64,000 nt of DNA from an uncultured Flavobacteriaceae bacterium (GCA_947500525.1 CANMSH010000003.1:496001-560000), one strand, 5' to 3'; shown: positions 55,163 through 62,318, counted from the stretch's first letter. Numbers and translations: made by a program. Notes: a model not told the origin generated them from the letters alone.

Positions 55163-55190
55163 TAAAAAAAGCGGTTTTAAAAACCGCTCA
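55163..55190 (-). terminator. Terminator between COX IV and the SCO-side genes
   Basis: On the minus strand AGCGGTTTT pairs perfectly with AAAACCGCT over a 2-base loop, followed by seven T. It splits the cluster into an oxidase-subunit part and an assembly part. Confidence 0.85.
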
Positions 55191-55194
55191 TCAT

Positions 55195-55551
55195 TTATTT
55201 GTTATATGTCCAACTTATATAGGGAGCCAACATATCTTGTATGTAACCGCCTTCAATTAACATAAGTGTTGTAAGATAGCATATTAAGAAAACGCAGGTC
55301 CAAACAATGGCTCTTCTTAAACTAGTTTTCTCATGTTTAAGGTGCATAAAATACCAAGCGATATAATAGGCCTTTACTAAGGTTAATATCAAGAACAACC
55401 AGTTTAATAAGCTTGTTCCTAAAAATTGGGTTAAGTGTAATGAATCCGGTTTTATAATACCAAATATTACTTCTATAATCGTTATCACAGAAAGTAGTCC
55501 AAATACTTTCCAAATTAAACCTGTATGTGATTCGTGTGATTCGTGTGCCAT
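55195..55551 (-). CDS. Cytochrome c oxidase subunit IV family protein
   Basis: The 118-residue protein has three membrane segments and the family pattern near the middle (LVKAYYIAWYFMHLKHEK). A histidine-rich N-terminus (HESHESH) precedes the first span. It lies 12 bases after the long subunit III, matching the flavobacterial oxidase order, and ends at a terminator. Confidence 0.93.
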   Translation of the reverse strand: MAHESHESHTGLIWKVFGLLSVITIIEVIFGIIKPDSLHLTQFLGTSLLNWLFLILTLVKAYYIAWYFMHLKHEKTSLRRAIVWTCVFLICYLTTLMLIEGGYIQDMLAPYISWTYNK

Positions 55552-55563
55552 TTCTATATTTTA

Positions 55564-56547
55564 TTAAACAAGGTAAAAGAATGTAAATACAAATACCCAA
55601 ACTAAGTCTACAAAGTGCCAGTATAAACCAACTTTTTCTACCATTTCATAGCTTCCTCTTTTCTCATATGTTCCTAAGATAACATTGAAAAAGATAATAA
55701 CATTAATTAAGATTCCTGAGAATACGTGAAAACCGTGGAAACCTGTGATAAAGAAGAAAAAGTCTGCAAATAAGGTTTTACCATATTCGTTCACTTTTAA
55801 ATTCGCCCCCATCACTACATCTGTAGCTTTCGACAAGTAGGTATTTGCTTCTGCTTTTGATAGTACTGTTTTTTGTTTTACATCAAAATCTATTTTTTCT
55901 GTTCTTAAATGAACATCAGGATTTGCATTAAAGCTTGTCACTACTTCGTTTAATGTGTATGGTGGTAGCTCTCCTGCATCTTTAACATACCAAAGTCCGT
56001 TACTTCTTGTGTGCTGTACTCTTTCGCTATTCGCTTTTGACACAAAATCGCTCAAGGCTATTTGATGCCCTTCATTATCTACAAACTGTGCGATTTTACC
56101 ATCTTGTAAAACCACAGCACCATAAGTACCATTGATAAAGTTTTTCCACTCCCAAGCTTGAGAACCTAAGAATATCAACCCTCCAATAATAGTGAGAAGC
56201 ATATAAATAGTCACTTTTGCCTTTTTCATTTGATGACCCGCATCTACAGCTAATACCATAGTTACAGAAGAAAAGATCAAAATAAAGGTCATGAATGCAA
56301 CATAGTACATTGGGAAATGACCATGAATAAAAGGTACGTGCGTAAATACCTCATCGGCGATTGGCCAACTTTCGAGAAATTTAAAACGCATTAAACCGTA
56401 AGCGACTAGAAATCCTGAAAAAGTTAATGCATCAGACATGATGAAGAACCACATCATCATTTTACCATAACTCGCAGCAAAAGGTTTTTTTCCTCCACCA
56501 CTCCAAACCTCTTGGTTTGAATTATCAGTAGCTACTGTTGACTCCAT
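55564..56547 (-). CDS. Cytochrome c oxidase subunit III (long form with insertion)
   Basis: Subunit III of the heme-copper oxidase. The 327-residue protein has the expected N-terminal spans (residue 30 onward) and the C-terminal pair with GFHGFHVFSG and YWHFVDLVWVFVF. Between them (about 145-250) is a soluble insertion of roughly 100 residues containing QHTRSNGLWYVKDAGELPP. The partner subunits I and II are not in the window. A second, short subunit III follows upstream at 56688-57248. Confidence 0.95.
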   Translation of the reverse strand: MESTVATDNSNQEVWSGGGKKPFAASYGKMMMWFFIMSDALTFSGFLVAYGLMRFKFLESWPIADEVFTHVPFIHGHFPMYYVAFMTFILIFSSVTMVLAVDAGHQMKKAKVTIYMLLTIIGGLIFLGSQAWEWKNFINGTYGAVVLQDGKIAQFVDNEGHQIALSDFVSKANSERVQHTRSNGLWYVKDAGELPPYTLNEVVTSFNANPDVHLRTEKIDFDVKQKTVLSKAEANTYLSKATDVVMGANLKVNEYGKTLFADFFFFITGFHGFHVFSGILINVIIFFNVILGTYEKRGSYEMVEKVGLYWHFVDLVWVFVFTFFYLV

Positions 56548-56614
56548 ATAGTTTGTAAAATTATTTTTGGTTTATTGATGTAACAGTCTTTTCGACTCTT
56601 TATTTTACTAAGAG

Positions 56615-56622
56615 CAAAAGTA
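56615..56622 (-). promoter_or_regulatory. -7 element for the long subunit III gene
   Basis: CAAAAGTA on the plus strand reads TACTTTTG on the minus strand, 68 bases before the ATG, in the 140-base gap after the short subunit III. Confidence 0.4.
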
Positions 56623-56687
56623 AAAAACTTATATGACATACACCAATGGTTTTAATTCCTTTTTTTACCTTAAATTCTCTTCTTTTC

Positions 56688-57248
56688 TTATCGGATAAAA
56701 AAGAAGAAAACGAAGAGTAAAAGCCAGAGTATATCTACAAAATGCCAAAAAATACCTCCGAGTTCAAGACCCAACTTAGAAGTACTCGTATAACGTTGTT
56801 TAAAATGATTATAAATTACTACTAAAAGTACTATTATACCGGCAAAAACATGCAATACGTGCATAAATGAAATCACTACTAAGAGGGCTCCAGACACCAC
56901 ACTCCCTTCTCCTGCTACATAAAATCCTGCAGCTCTCAACTGGTAAAATCCTTCTCCTTGAAAGTAAACAAAGCCCAAACCTAGCAATAAGGTAAGTACT
57001 AAAAATAGTGTTGTTTGTTGACGGTTGTTGTTAACCAGCGCTTTTTTTGCAAGTATAAATGTAATACTGCTTAAGATGATTAAAAGTGTACTTATATAGA
57101 GTGCTTGCGGTAATTCAAAAGAAACCCAATCTTCTCGTTTTCTACTTATAATATAAGCACTTGTTAAGCCTGCAAACATCATTACCATGCTTATCATTGA
57201 AATGTAAAGCATTTGTTTTGATGACCTTTCTTTTGTTACTGCATCCAT
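56688..57248 (-). CDS. Cytochrome c oxidase subunit III (short form)
   Basis: The 186-residue protein has five membrane segments and the HFVDILWLLLFVFFFF end of subunit III, with MHVLHVFAGIIVLL in the middle. It is the usual second subunit III of flavobacteria, without the soluble insertion of its neighbour. It lies 6 bases after the heme O synthase gene and is probably co-transcribed. Confidence 0.93.
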   Translation of the reverse strand: MDAVTKERSSKQMLYISMISMVMMFAGLTSAYIISRKREDWVSFELPQALYISTLLIILSSITFILAKKALVNNNRQQTTLFLVLTLLLGLGFVYFQGEGFYQLRAAGFYVAGEGSVVSGALLVVISFMHVLHVFAGIIVLLVVIYNHFKQRYTSTSKLGLELGGIFWHFVDILWLLLFVFFFFIR

Positions 57249-57254
57249 AAAATA

Positions 57255-58157
57255 CTATAAAAATTTATCTACTACGTATACTATTTGAATTACCGTAATG
57301 TATAAAACACTCGATAACATGAGTTGTCTGGCTACTTTGTTGGTTTGCTTTTTATGTAACTGTATTCCGAAATACAACATAAAGATACCTAAAAATAGTA
57401 TCACTATTGCAGCCACTGGTGACAGCTCTAATGTACCTGTCACTTTAAAAACAGGAATTATCGAAACTACAATCATACAAACGGTGTATAAGAGTATTTG
57501 GTTGGTTGCTTTTTTATTTTTCTCTCCGGTTGGCAACATATTAAAACCTGCCTTTTTATATTCGTCATATCCTAACCAACCTATCGCCCAAAAGTGAGGA
57601 AACTGCCAGAAAAACTGAATCATAAATAGCATACCTGGCTCTATACCGAAACTTCCTGTTGCTGCTACCCATCCTAGCATAAACGGAATAGCTCCCGGAA
57701 TGGCTCCAACAAATACAGACAGTGGTGTTACCGATTTTAAAGGGGTATATAAACTCGCATATAAAAAGATGGAGATCGCACCGAACATTGCGGTCTTGGA
57801 GTTGATATTATATAAAATAGCGATTCCAGAAATGGTACAAAGAACTCCAATAATCATGGCTGTATTTACAGACATTCTACCTGTAGGCAACGGTCTGTTT
57901 TTTGTACGCAACATTAACTTATCGGTATCTTTTTCAATAATTTGATTGAATGTATTGGATGCACCTACCATTAGATAACCTCCTATGGCAAGCATAATCA
58001 AGGTAGGAATGTGAATAGTATCTACCGCTAAAAGGTACCCCGCAATTGCAGAAAAAACTACACTTAAGGACAAGCCAACTTTGGTAAGTTGCTTTAAATC
58101 ATCGATGACGGATGCAATAGTTGCTTTGTTTGTTGTTGAATCGATAGTCGTTTGCAT
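57255..58157 (-). CDS. ctaB: Protoheme IX farnesyltransferase (heme O synthase)
   Basis: CtaB/CyoE attaches a farnesyl group to heme b to make heme O for the oxidase. From the ATG at 58157 (MQTTIDSTTN) 300 residues are encoded; an upstream extension to 58220 is unlikely because the promoter element is inside it. The motifs NTFNQIIEKDTDKLMLRT with the Asp-rich prenyl-diphosphate site, and RPLPTGRMS follow, and YTPLKSVTPLSVFVGAIPGA is the second conserved loop. About eight membrane segments are seen. Confidence 0.96.
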   Translation of the reverse strand: MQTTIDSTTNKATIASVIDDLKQLTKVGLSLSVVFSAIAGYLLAVDTIHIPTLIMLAIGGYLMVGASNTFNQIIEKDTDKLMLRTKNRPLPTGRMSVNTAMIIGVLCTISGIAILYNINSKTAMFGAISIFLYASLYTPLKSVTPLSVFVGAIPGAIPFMLGWVAATGSFGIEPGMLFMIQFFWQFPHFWAIGWLGYDEYKKAGFNMLPTGEKNKKATNQILLYTVCMIVVSIIPVFKVTGTLELSPVAAIVILFLGIFMLYFGIQLHKKQTNKVARQLMLSSVLYITVIQIVYVVDKFL

Positions 58158-58178
58158 ATCATTGCTAAAAATCGAATG

Positions 58179-58186
58179 CAAATATA
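58179..58186 (-). promoter_or_regulatory. -7 element for ctaB
   Basis: CAAATATA on the plus strand reads TATATTTG on the minus strand, matching TAnnTTTG, 22 bases before the ctaB ATG. Confidence 0.5.
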
Positions 58187-58260
58187 CCCAATAATTCAGT
58201 ATTAGCCATACCAAAAACACGACTTTAAAGAAATAGGTTTATAAAAATTTAAAAAAAGGC

Positions 58261-58290
58261 TTTGCCATTCATATAATTGTTTTAAATTTG
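58261..58290 (+). promoter_or_regulatory. Promoter of the tRNA-Gly/tRNA-Leu transcript
   Basis: TTTG at 58261-58264 and TAAATTTG at 58283-58290 are separated by 18 bases, the same geometry as the TetR promoter. It lies 42 bases before tRNA-Gly. Confidence 0.65.
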
Positions 58291-58332
58291 CCCTCGCATT
58301 TGAAAAGAAATGCATGTTCATTAAAGTTGAAT

Positions 58333-58404
58333 GCGAAAGTAGCTCAGGGGTAGAGCATCACCTTGCCAAGGTGAGGGTCGCGGGTTCAAATCCCGTCTTT
58401 CGCT
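58333..58404 (+). tRNA. tRNA-Gly (anticodon GCC)
   Basis: Acceptor stem GCGAAAG/CTTTCGC, D-arm with AGCTCAGGGG, anticodon stem TCACC/GGTGA with loop TTGCCAA, T-arm CGGGTTCAAATCCCG. CCA is not encoded. It is cotranscribed with tRNA-Leu 38 bases downstream. Confidence 0.97.
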
Positions 58405-58442
58405 CTGAGAATATACCAATTTGTAGGTCTTTTGGCATACAG

Positions 58443-58528
58443 GCTCGAGTGGTGGAATTGGTAGACACGCTGGACTTAAAATCCAGTGGACAGTAATGTC
58501 CGTATGGGTTCAAGTCCCATCTCGAGTA
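58443..58528 (+). tRNA. tRNA-Leu (anticodon TAA)
   Basis: Class II tRNA of 86 bases: acceptor GCTCGAG with CTCGAGT (terminal G-T pair), anticodon stem CTGGA/TCCAG with loop CTTAAAA, a long variable arm (TGGACAGTAATGTCC) and T-arm ATGGGTTCAAGTCCCAT. CCA is not encoded. Its 3' end is partially repeated at 58680-58695. Confidence 0.97.
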
Positions 58529-58536
58529 CAGATAAG

Positions 58537-58568
58537 AAAAAGTTAGAACGCAAGTTCTGACTTTTTTT
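58537..58568 (+). terminator. Terminator after tRNA-Leu
   Basis: AAAAAGTTAGAAC and GTTCTGACTTTTT form a 13-base stem (one G-U pair) with a 4-base loop and a T run. Confidence 0.88.
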
Positions 58569-58617
58569 GTTTTAAGGAATTCAAGAAAATTTATTTTGAA
58601 GAATTGTGAAAAAAAAA

Positions 58618-58643
58618 CAATCCACAGCATGGATTGGCTTTTT
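58618..58643 (+). terminator. Second terminator-like hairpin downstream of tRNA-Leu
   Basis: CAATCCA and TGGATTG pair exactly over a 5-base loop, followed by GCTTTTT. No gene is seen between it and the first terminator. Confidence 0.6.
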
Positions 58644-58679
58644 CTTTCAACATTACGTTTTCGGGACTCGCTGAAAGGC

Positions 58680-58695
58680 AATCCCCTCTCGAGTA
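58680..58695 (+). repeat. Partial copy of the tRNA-Leu 3' end (att-like)
   Basis: AATCCCCTCTCGAGTA matches AGTCCCATCTCGAGTA at the end of tRNA-Leu (58513-58528) at 14 of 16 positions. Such duplications are the usual scar of integration into a tRNA gene. The stretch between tRNA and copy holds only terminators. Confidence 0.55.
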
Positions 58696-58700
58696 ATTAG

Positions 58701-58734
58701 AACCTCACAGTCATTTGATTATGAGGGTTTTTTG
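58701..58734 (+). terminator. Terminator-like hairpin after the tRNA-Leu copy
   Basis: AACCTCA pairs with TGAGGGTT (one bulge) around a 14-base loop and is followed by six T. It would also mark the end of a tRNA transcript if the copied end were once functional. Confidence 0.5.
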
Positions 58735-58741
58735 TTTTTAT

Positions 58742-59092
58742 TCATATACTCTTGCCATTTTCTGTTCTTTTTAGAAATCCATATTCAAAAACAAATAGAT
58801 ATGTATCTCCTTTGTTATTTTTCCAGTAATGAGTGAAAAAATTAGGATTAAACCCTTCAGAGAGTAAAATTTCTGATCGAACAGTTGCTTTACCTGCCTT
58901 GTTATAAGCCTTTAATATTTTACGATTTAATTTTAACTGTTGCTGTACCTTGTTGTAAAATTTTGGAGTTTCCTCCTGCGATTTTTTGTAATGGTGGGCA
59001 CTCTTACAATATGGGTCACAAAATTTCTTGTCACTTCTGCCTTCTAACTCTTTTTCGCACGATAAGCACCACTTTTTTCTTTCCATATTCAT
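58742..59092 (-). CDS. Small zinc-ribbon protein next to the integrase
   Basis: The 116-residue protein begins with a zinc-ribbon: CLSCEKELEGRSDKKFCDPYCKSAHH, i.e. Cys pairs at about 9/12 and 25/29, followed by a lysine-rich helical part (about 40-75) and a C-terminal segment ending in an aromatic FVFEYGFLKR strand. The zinc-ribbon shape is the DUF2116-like type. I know similar small proteins of unknown function from flavobacteria. It is divergent from the tyrosine recombinase. Confidence 0.8.
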   Translation of the reverse strand: MNMERKKWCLSCEKELEGRSDKKFCDPYCKSAHHYKKSQEETPKFYNKVQQQLKLNRKILKAYNKAGKATVRSEILLSEGFNPNFFTHYWKNNKGDTYLFVFEYGFLKRTENGKSI

Positions 59093-59113
59093 TTTATATA
59101 AATGTATAATATA

Positions 59114-59126
59114 CGAATATTATTCG
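59114..59126. promoter_or_regulatory. 13-base palindrome between divergent zinc-ribbon and recombinase genes
   Basis: CGAATA-T-TATTCG is a perfect inverted repeat lying in the 87-base divergent gap, 22 bases before the zinc-ribbon start and 54 bases before the recombinase start. It has the form of an operator. Confidence 0.4.
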
Positions 59127-59179
59127 AATGATCTACGGTTAAATTATTGATTACCATTATTTTTAGTAAAAATATCTTT

Positions 59180-60304
59180 ATGGAAAAATCAATCACCTTA
59201 AAAAACCTATTCATTAAACAGCAAAAATGCATCGGCTTATTATTCAACGCCGATAAAGTCATAGATGCATTGGTCAAAGAGTTACCAAATCCTATGTGGA
59301 GTAATGAATTTAAAATGCCTTATATATTAAATACTCAAGCAAATCAACAATTGATTTTTGATAAATTTAGAGGTGTTGCTTGGATAAATTGCAATTACTT
59401 TTTTCATGATAGAGTGTTGAACCATAATAATGAAGAAGTTGATCTTAAATGGTTTGATAAAAGGCAAAAAAAGGAAAACTTCAAATCTTGTCCAGAGGAA
59501 TATTTGCAAAAGCTAAAACTAAAAAAATACGCAAACAATACCGTTAGAAGCTATGTGTCTCGATTCGAAGATTTTATCAACTACTATAAAGACATTGAGC
59601 TCATCAAACTTAATGAAAATGATGTCAGGAAATATCTTCAAAAATTAATTGACGAAGAACGTTCGAATTCCTATATAAATGTAAGTATCAACGCTATTAA
59701 ATTTTACTATGAAATGGTATTGGGTATGCCAAATAGATTCTATTCTATCGAGAGGCCTCGAAAAGAATTTAAACTGCCTAAAGTACTTTCTAAAGAAGAG
59801 GTGCTAAGCATTATTGACAACACAAATAATATGAAACATCGCTGTATTGCCAGCCTTCTATATTCGGCAGGACTACGGAGAAACGAATTGCTAAATTTAA
59901 AACTAGAAGATATTGATAGTAAACGTATGCTAATTAATATTAAACAAGGTAAAGGCAATAAAGATCGCAATACGGTTCTTAACCAACGTGTTCTTGAAGA
60001 TTTGAGGAAATACTTTATAGCTTACAACCCAAAAATATATCTTTTTGAAGGTAAAGTTTCTGGCGAAAAGTATAGTCCCTCAAGTGTTTTACAAATTATC
60101 GTGAGGGCCGCTGAAAGAGCCGGAATTAAAGAAAGAGTTACACCACACATGTTGAGGCATAGTTTTGCTACACATTTATTAGAAAATGGAACTGACTTAC
60201 GGTATATTCAACTGTTATTAGGGCATAATTCAACTAAAACAACAGAAATTTACACTCATGTTGCTTCCAATACGTTTGCTGAGATCAAAGATTTATTATC
60301 TTAG
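59180..60304 (+). CDS. Tyrosine-type site-specific recombinase of the cassette array
   Basis: The 374-residue enzyme (ATG 59180; an in-frame TTG at 59147 is rejected) has an N-terminal extension (about 1-100) containing NPMWSNEFKMPYILNT and FDKFRGVAWIN, a SAM-like core-binding domain (about 104-190) and the catalytic domain. Catalytic residues are all present: Arg233 in AGLRRNEL, Lys258 in QGKGNKDR, His323 and Arg326 in HMLRHSF, His349 in LLGHN, and Tyr358 in EIYTH. The Lys258-His323 spacing of 65 residues matches XerC/D and leaves no room for the extra IntI domain. Its gene points into the cassette array. Confidence 0.96.
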   Translation: MEKSITLKNLFIKQQKCIGLLFNADKVIDALVKELPNPMWSNEFKMPYILNTQANQQLIFDKFRGVAWINCNYFFHDRVLNHNNEEVDLKWFDKRQKKENFKSCPEEYLQKLKLKKYANNTVRSYVSRFEDFINYYKDIELIKLNENDVRKYLQKLIDEERSNSYINVSINAIKFYYEMVLGMPNRFYSIERPRKEFKLPKVLSKEEVLSIIDNTNNMKHRCIASLLYSAGLRRNELLNLKLEDIDSKRMLINIKQGKGNKDRNTVLNQRVLEDLRKYFIAYNPKIYLFEGKVSGEKYSPSSVLQIIVRAAERAGIKERVTPHMLRHSFATHLLENGTDLRYIQLLLGHNSTKTTEIYTHVASNTFAEIKDLLS

Positions 60305-60355
60305 CGACATAAGGGATATATAGTTAATATTAATCATATCCGTACGTTGGCAAAC
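60303..60355 (+). other. attI-like recombination site at the 3' end of the recombinase gene
   Basis: Right after the stop codon, GGATAT (60314-60319) and ATATCC (60336-60341) flank a palindromic TTAATATTAA, and the site ends in GTACGTTGGCAAAC. The right half (TTAATC-ATATCC-GTAC-GTT) follows the same spacing as the right halves of the three long repeats further on. It is therefore a short, about 50-base, site of the same architecture and the likely primary insertion site. Confidence 0.6.
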
Positions 60356-60373
60356 ATTTCAAAAACGAACTAA

Positions 60374-60895
60374 ATGACTGAAATTTTATATGGTAAAGCA
60401 AAACTATCCGAGGCTTTACAAATTTCAATTTTAATGAAAACAGTTAATATTCAAGCATATGCTACAGATGGAATTAGACTTGAAATGGCTAATTATATTA
60501 ATGAAAGATTCTCGGAAAAATATGTTGAGGAAGCCATCATAAATAATCCCAATAGATTAATGGTTGCATATATAAATAAAAATCCTATTGGTGTAGCAGA
60601 AATCATCTATGATACTTTTTGTCCCATTAGAAATATTAAAATTCCTGAATTGAGTAAACTTTATGTTTTAGAAAGATTTTACGGTCAAGGAATTGGATAT
60701 AGACTACTTAAGGAAGTAGAAAACGAATTATTAGAAACTGGATTCAATCAACTCTATCTTGAAGTCTTTACTGAAAACCCAAAAGCAATTTCATTTTACG
60801 AAAGACAATTGTATCAAAAAATTGGGGAAGTGGATTTTCCAATGCAAGATAATACATATAAAAACTGGGTTATGACCAAGACATTGAATCAATAG
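60374..60895 (+). CDS. GNAT family N-acetyltransferase (cassette 1, first gene)
   Basis: The 173-residue protein has the GNAT fold: a central strand with PIGVAEIIY, motif A with KLYVLERFYGQGIGYRLL (acetyl-CoA loop Q-x-G-x-G) near 95-112, and the B motif ENPKAISFYERQLY near 140. It lacks a signal peptide and is cytosolic. The ATG is 18 bases after the recombination core. The substrate cannot be told; acetyltransferases are typical cassette cargo in integrons. Confidence 0.9.
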   Translation: MTEILYGKAKLSEALQISILMKTVNIQAYATDGIRLEMANYINERFSEKYVEEAIINNPNRLMVAYINKNPIGVAEIIYDTFCPIRNIKIPELSKLYVLERFYGQGIGYRLLKEVENELLETGFNQLYLEVFTENPKAISFYERQLYQKIGEVDFPMQDNTYKNWVMTKTLNQ

Positions 60896-60897
60896 AA

Positions 60898-61401
60898 ATG
60901 ATTGAAATTAAAAAAGCAGAAAACAGGAGTGATTATGAAATCATCGAAAATTTGGCGACGGAAATTTTGCACGAAGTTTACGACCCAATAATTCCTGCTG
61001 AACACACCAAATATTTTTTGACTGAATTTCAATCGGTAAATGCAATTGGAAATCAAATTGAGAATGAAAATTTCAGTTATTTCCTCTTAAATTTTGATAC
61101 TAAAAATGTGGGATATTTAGGAATTCAAAAACTGAATGAAAAACTGATTTTGAGCAAACTCTATATTTTAGAATCGTTCCGTGGGCTGAAAATCGGAAAG
61201 ACAGCGTTGGAATATGTTAACGGATTTGCAACGGATAACGGATTTGAAAAGATTGAACTAATTGTTAACCAACAAAACAAGAATACGATTAATATTTATC
61301 AAAAAAACGGATTTAAAATAGTGGAATCGATTGTAAACTCATTCCCGAATGGACATTCTGTGGAGGATTATAAAATGGAAAAAATATTGATTATGAAATA
61401 A
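60898..61401 (+). CDS. GNAT family N-acetyltransferase (cassette 1, second gene)
   Basis: The 167-residue protein has motif A LYILESFRGLKIGKTALEYV near 99-118 and motif B QNKNTINIYQKNGFKIVES near 140. The N-terminal part (IIENLATEILHEVYDP) differs from the first GNAT gene, so the two are not a recent duplication. It starts 2 bases after the first gene and its stop is 6 bases before the repeat core. Confidence 0.9.
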   Translation: MIEIKKAENRSDYEIIENLATEILHEVYDPIIPAEHTKYFLTEFQSVNAIGNQIENENFSYFLLNFDTKNVGYLGIQKLNEKLILSKLYILESFRGLKIGKTALEYVNGFATDNGFEKIELIVNQQNKNTINIYQKNGFKIVESIVNSFPNGHSVEDYKMEKILIMK

Positions 61402-61407
61402 AAACGA

Positions 61408-61608
61408 TTTGCCAACAATGGCTAAAATTAATACGGGTTTCAGTGCTTAATCCAAAAGTTAGTGTATTTTTATAAAGTCCGCCAAATCTTTTGATTTGGC
61501 TTTAAAACAGAAAAATTAAAACAAAATAAAAAGTTTTGGCTAATCGCTTAATCCGAAATTAAACATTAATTTAATCCCGTACTAACCTTAGCCTAACCGT
61601 TACCCAAC
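61408..61608 (+). repeat. attC-like recombination repeat 1 (about 200 bases)
   Basis: Left core TTTGCCAAC, then AAT-GGCTAA-AATTAAT-ACGGG; right end CCCGT-ACTAACC-TTAGCC-TAACC-GTTACCCAAC (core 61599-61608). GGCTAA pairs with TTAGCC and ACGGG with CCCGT, with a conserved AA/CC internal mismatch. Inside is a perfect hairpin GCCAAATC-TTTT-GATTTGGC at 61481-61500. Confidence 0.75.
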
Positions 61609-62309
61609 ATTTTGAAATCAGGAATTTATCTTACAAATAGTACCTTAATTTACGAAGCTTTCCCAAAGCAACCATGGCCTAGCTGGCATTGTATTTCGTT
61701 TGAAATCGAACTTCAAGAGATTAAAGTTTTAGCCCTGAGCCCTAGGATGAACTTTGACGATGACCTAACTTTTTTATTAATTGTTTCGAAGAATCATGAA
61801 GTCCATTCTATTCCTCTACGATCTGAAATTTCTAATGGATTATCTGAACTTGAGACTTATTTCAAAATAAATTCAATTTTCGAAGAAACTGTTAATTTTA
61901 AAGATGAAGAATTTGATAGTGGTACCGTCGATAAAATTATTTATCCAAAAAGTCATTATTGGCAAGACTTATTTCATAAAGATTGGAAACTTAAAATTCG
62001 CGGGATTTATGGTCTAATTTGGCCTAAAGTATTTTATGGTAACTTGAAAGTTGAAACTATAAAATAAAGTTGGGTTACAAATGGAAATCACTTAGGCGCA
62101 ACTGTTGCGTAGATGGATTTTTTAGCCAGTTTGCACATGGACTTTCCAATCTTGTGAACAAGCCTACTCTGACGGAAAAAAACGTTGGGTAACAACGTGT
62201 ATAATTAATTACTACGGAATTCCTTCGCAGGAATTCGCTTGAATTAATTAACTTGCAAATACGTCGGAAAATCCTAACGGATTTTCCGTAACTAACCATA
62301 CACAAACCG
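61600..62309 (+). mobile_element. Gene cassette 2
   Basis: It starts with (G)TTACCCAAC at 61599 and its repeat begins with the exact reverse complement GTTGGGTAAC at 62184. A second copy of that core with one mismatch (GTTGGGTTAC) is at 62069, directly after the gene, leaving about 105 bases of uncharacterised sequence between the two. One gene is carried. Confidence 0.7.
61612..62067 (+). CDS. Hypothetical cassette protein
   Basis: I do not recognise this 151-residue protein. It opens at a TTG at 61612 (CAACAT then TTGAAATCA), which aligns with the ATG of the next cassette relative to the core; no better ATG is in range. It has no signal peptide or membrane segment; it is rich in aromatic residues (PKQPWPSWHC, KSHYWQDLFHKDW) and looks like a small soluble alpha/beta protein. 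Its stop is 1 base before a core-like sequence. Confidence 0.7.
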   Translation: MKSGIYLTNSTLIYEAFPKQPWPSWHCISFEIELQEIKVLALSPRMNFDDDLTFLLIVSKNHEVHSIPLRSEISNGLSELETYFKINSIFEETVNFKDEEFDSGTVDKIIYPKSHYWQDLFHKDWKLKIRGIYGLIWPKVFYGNLKVETIK

Positions 62310-62318
62310 TTAGACAAC
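62184..62318 (+). repeat. attC-like recombination repeat 2
   Basis: Left GTTGGGTAAC-AAC-GTGTAT-AATTAAT-TAC; right GTA-ACTAACC-ATACAC-AAACC-GTTAGACAAC (core 62309-62318). GTGTAT pairs with ATACAC, with the same AA/CC mismatch. Two internal hairpins: GAATTCC/GGAATTC and GGAAAATCC/GGATTTTCC. A short TTGCAA in the middle is shared with repeat 3. Confidence 0.8.

Larger units (their letters stand above)
60347..61599 (+). mobile_element. Gene cassette 1 (two GNAT genes plus attC-like repeat)
   Basis: Cut points are taken as G^TT by analogy with integrons. The cassette begins with (G)TTGGCAAA at 60346, and its own repeat begins with the reverse complement TTTGCCAAC at 61408. It contains two acetyltransferase genes with only 2 bases between them and no repeat between them. 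Confidence 0.7.

Noticed and set aside
58358..58681. Open frame on the minus strand across tRNA-Gly and tRNA-Leu
   Set aside because: It is the antisense of two tRNA genes and gives the well-known false peptide with SRWDLNPYGHYCPLDFKSS; no homologous gene is expected.
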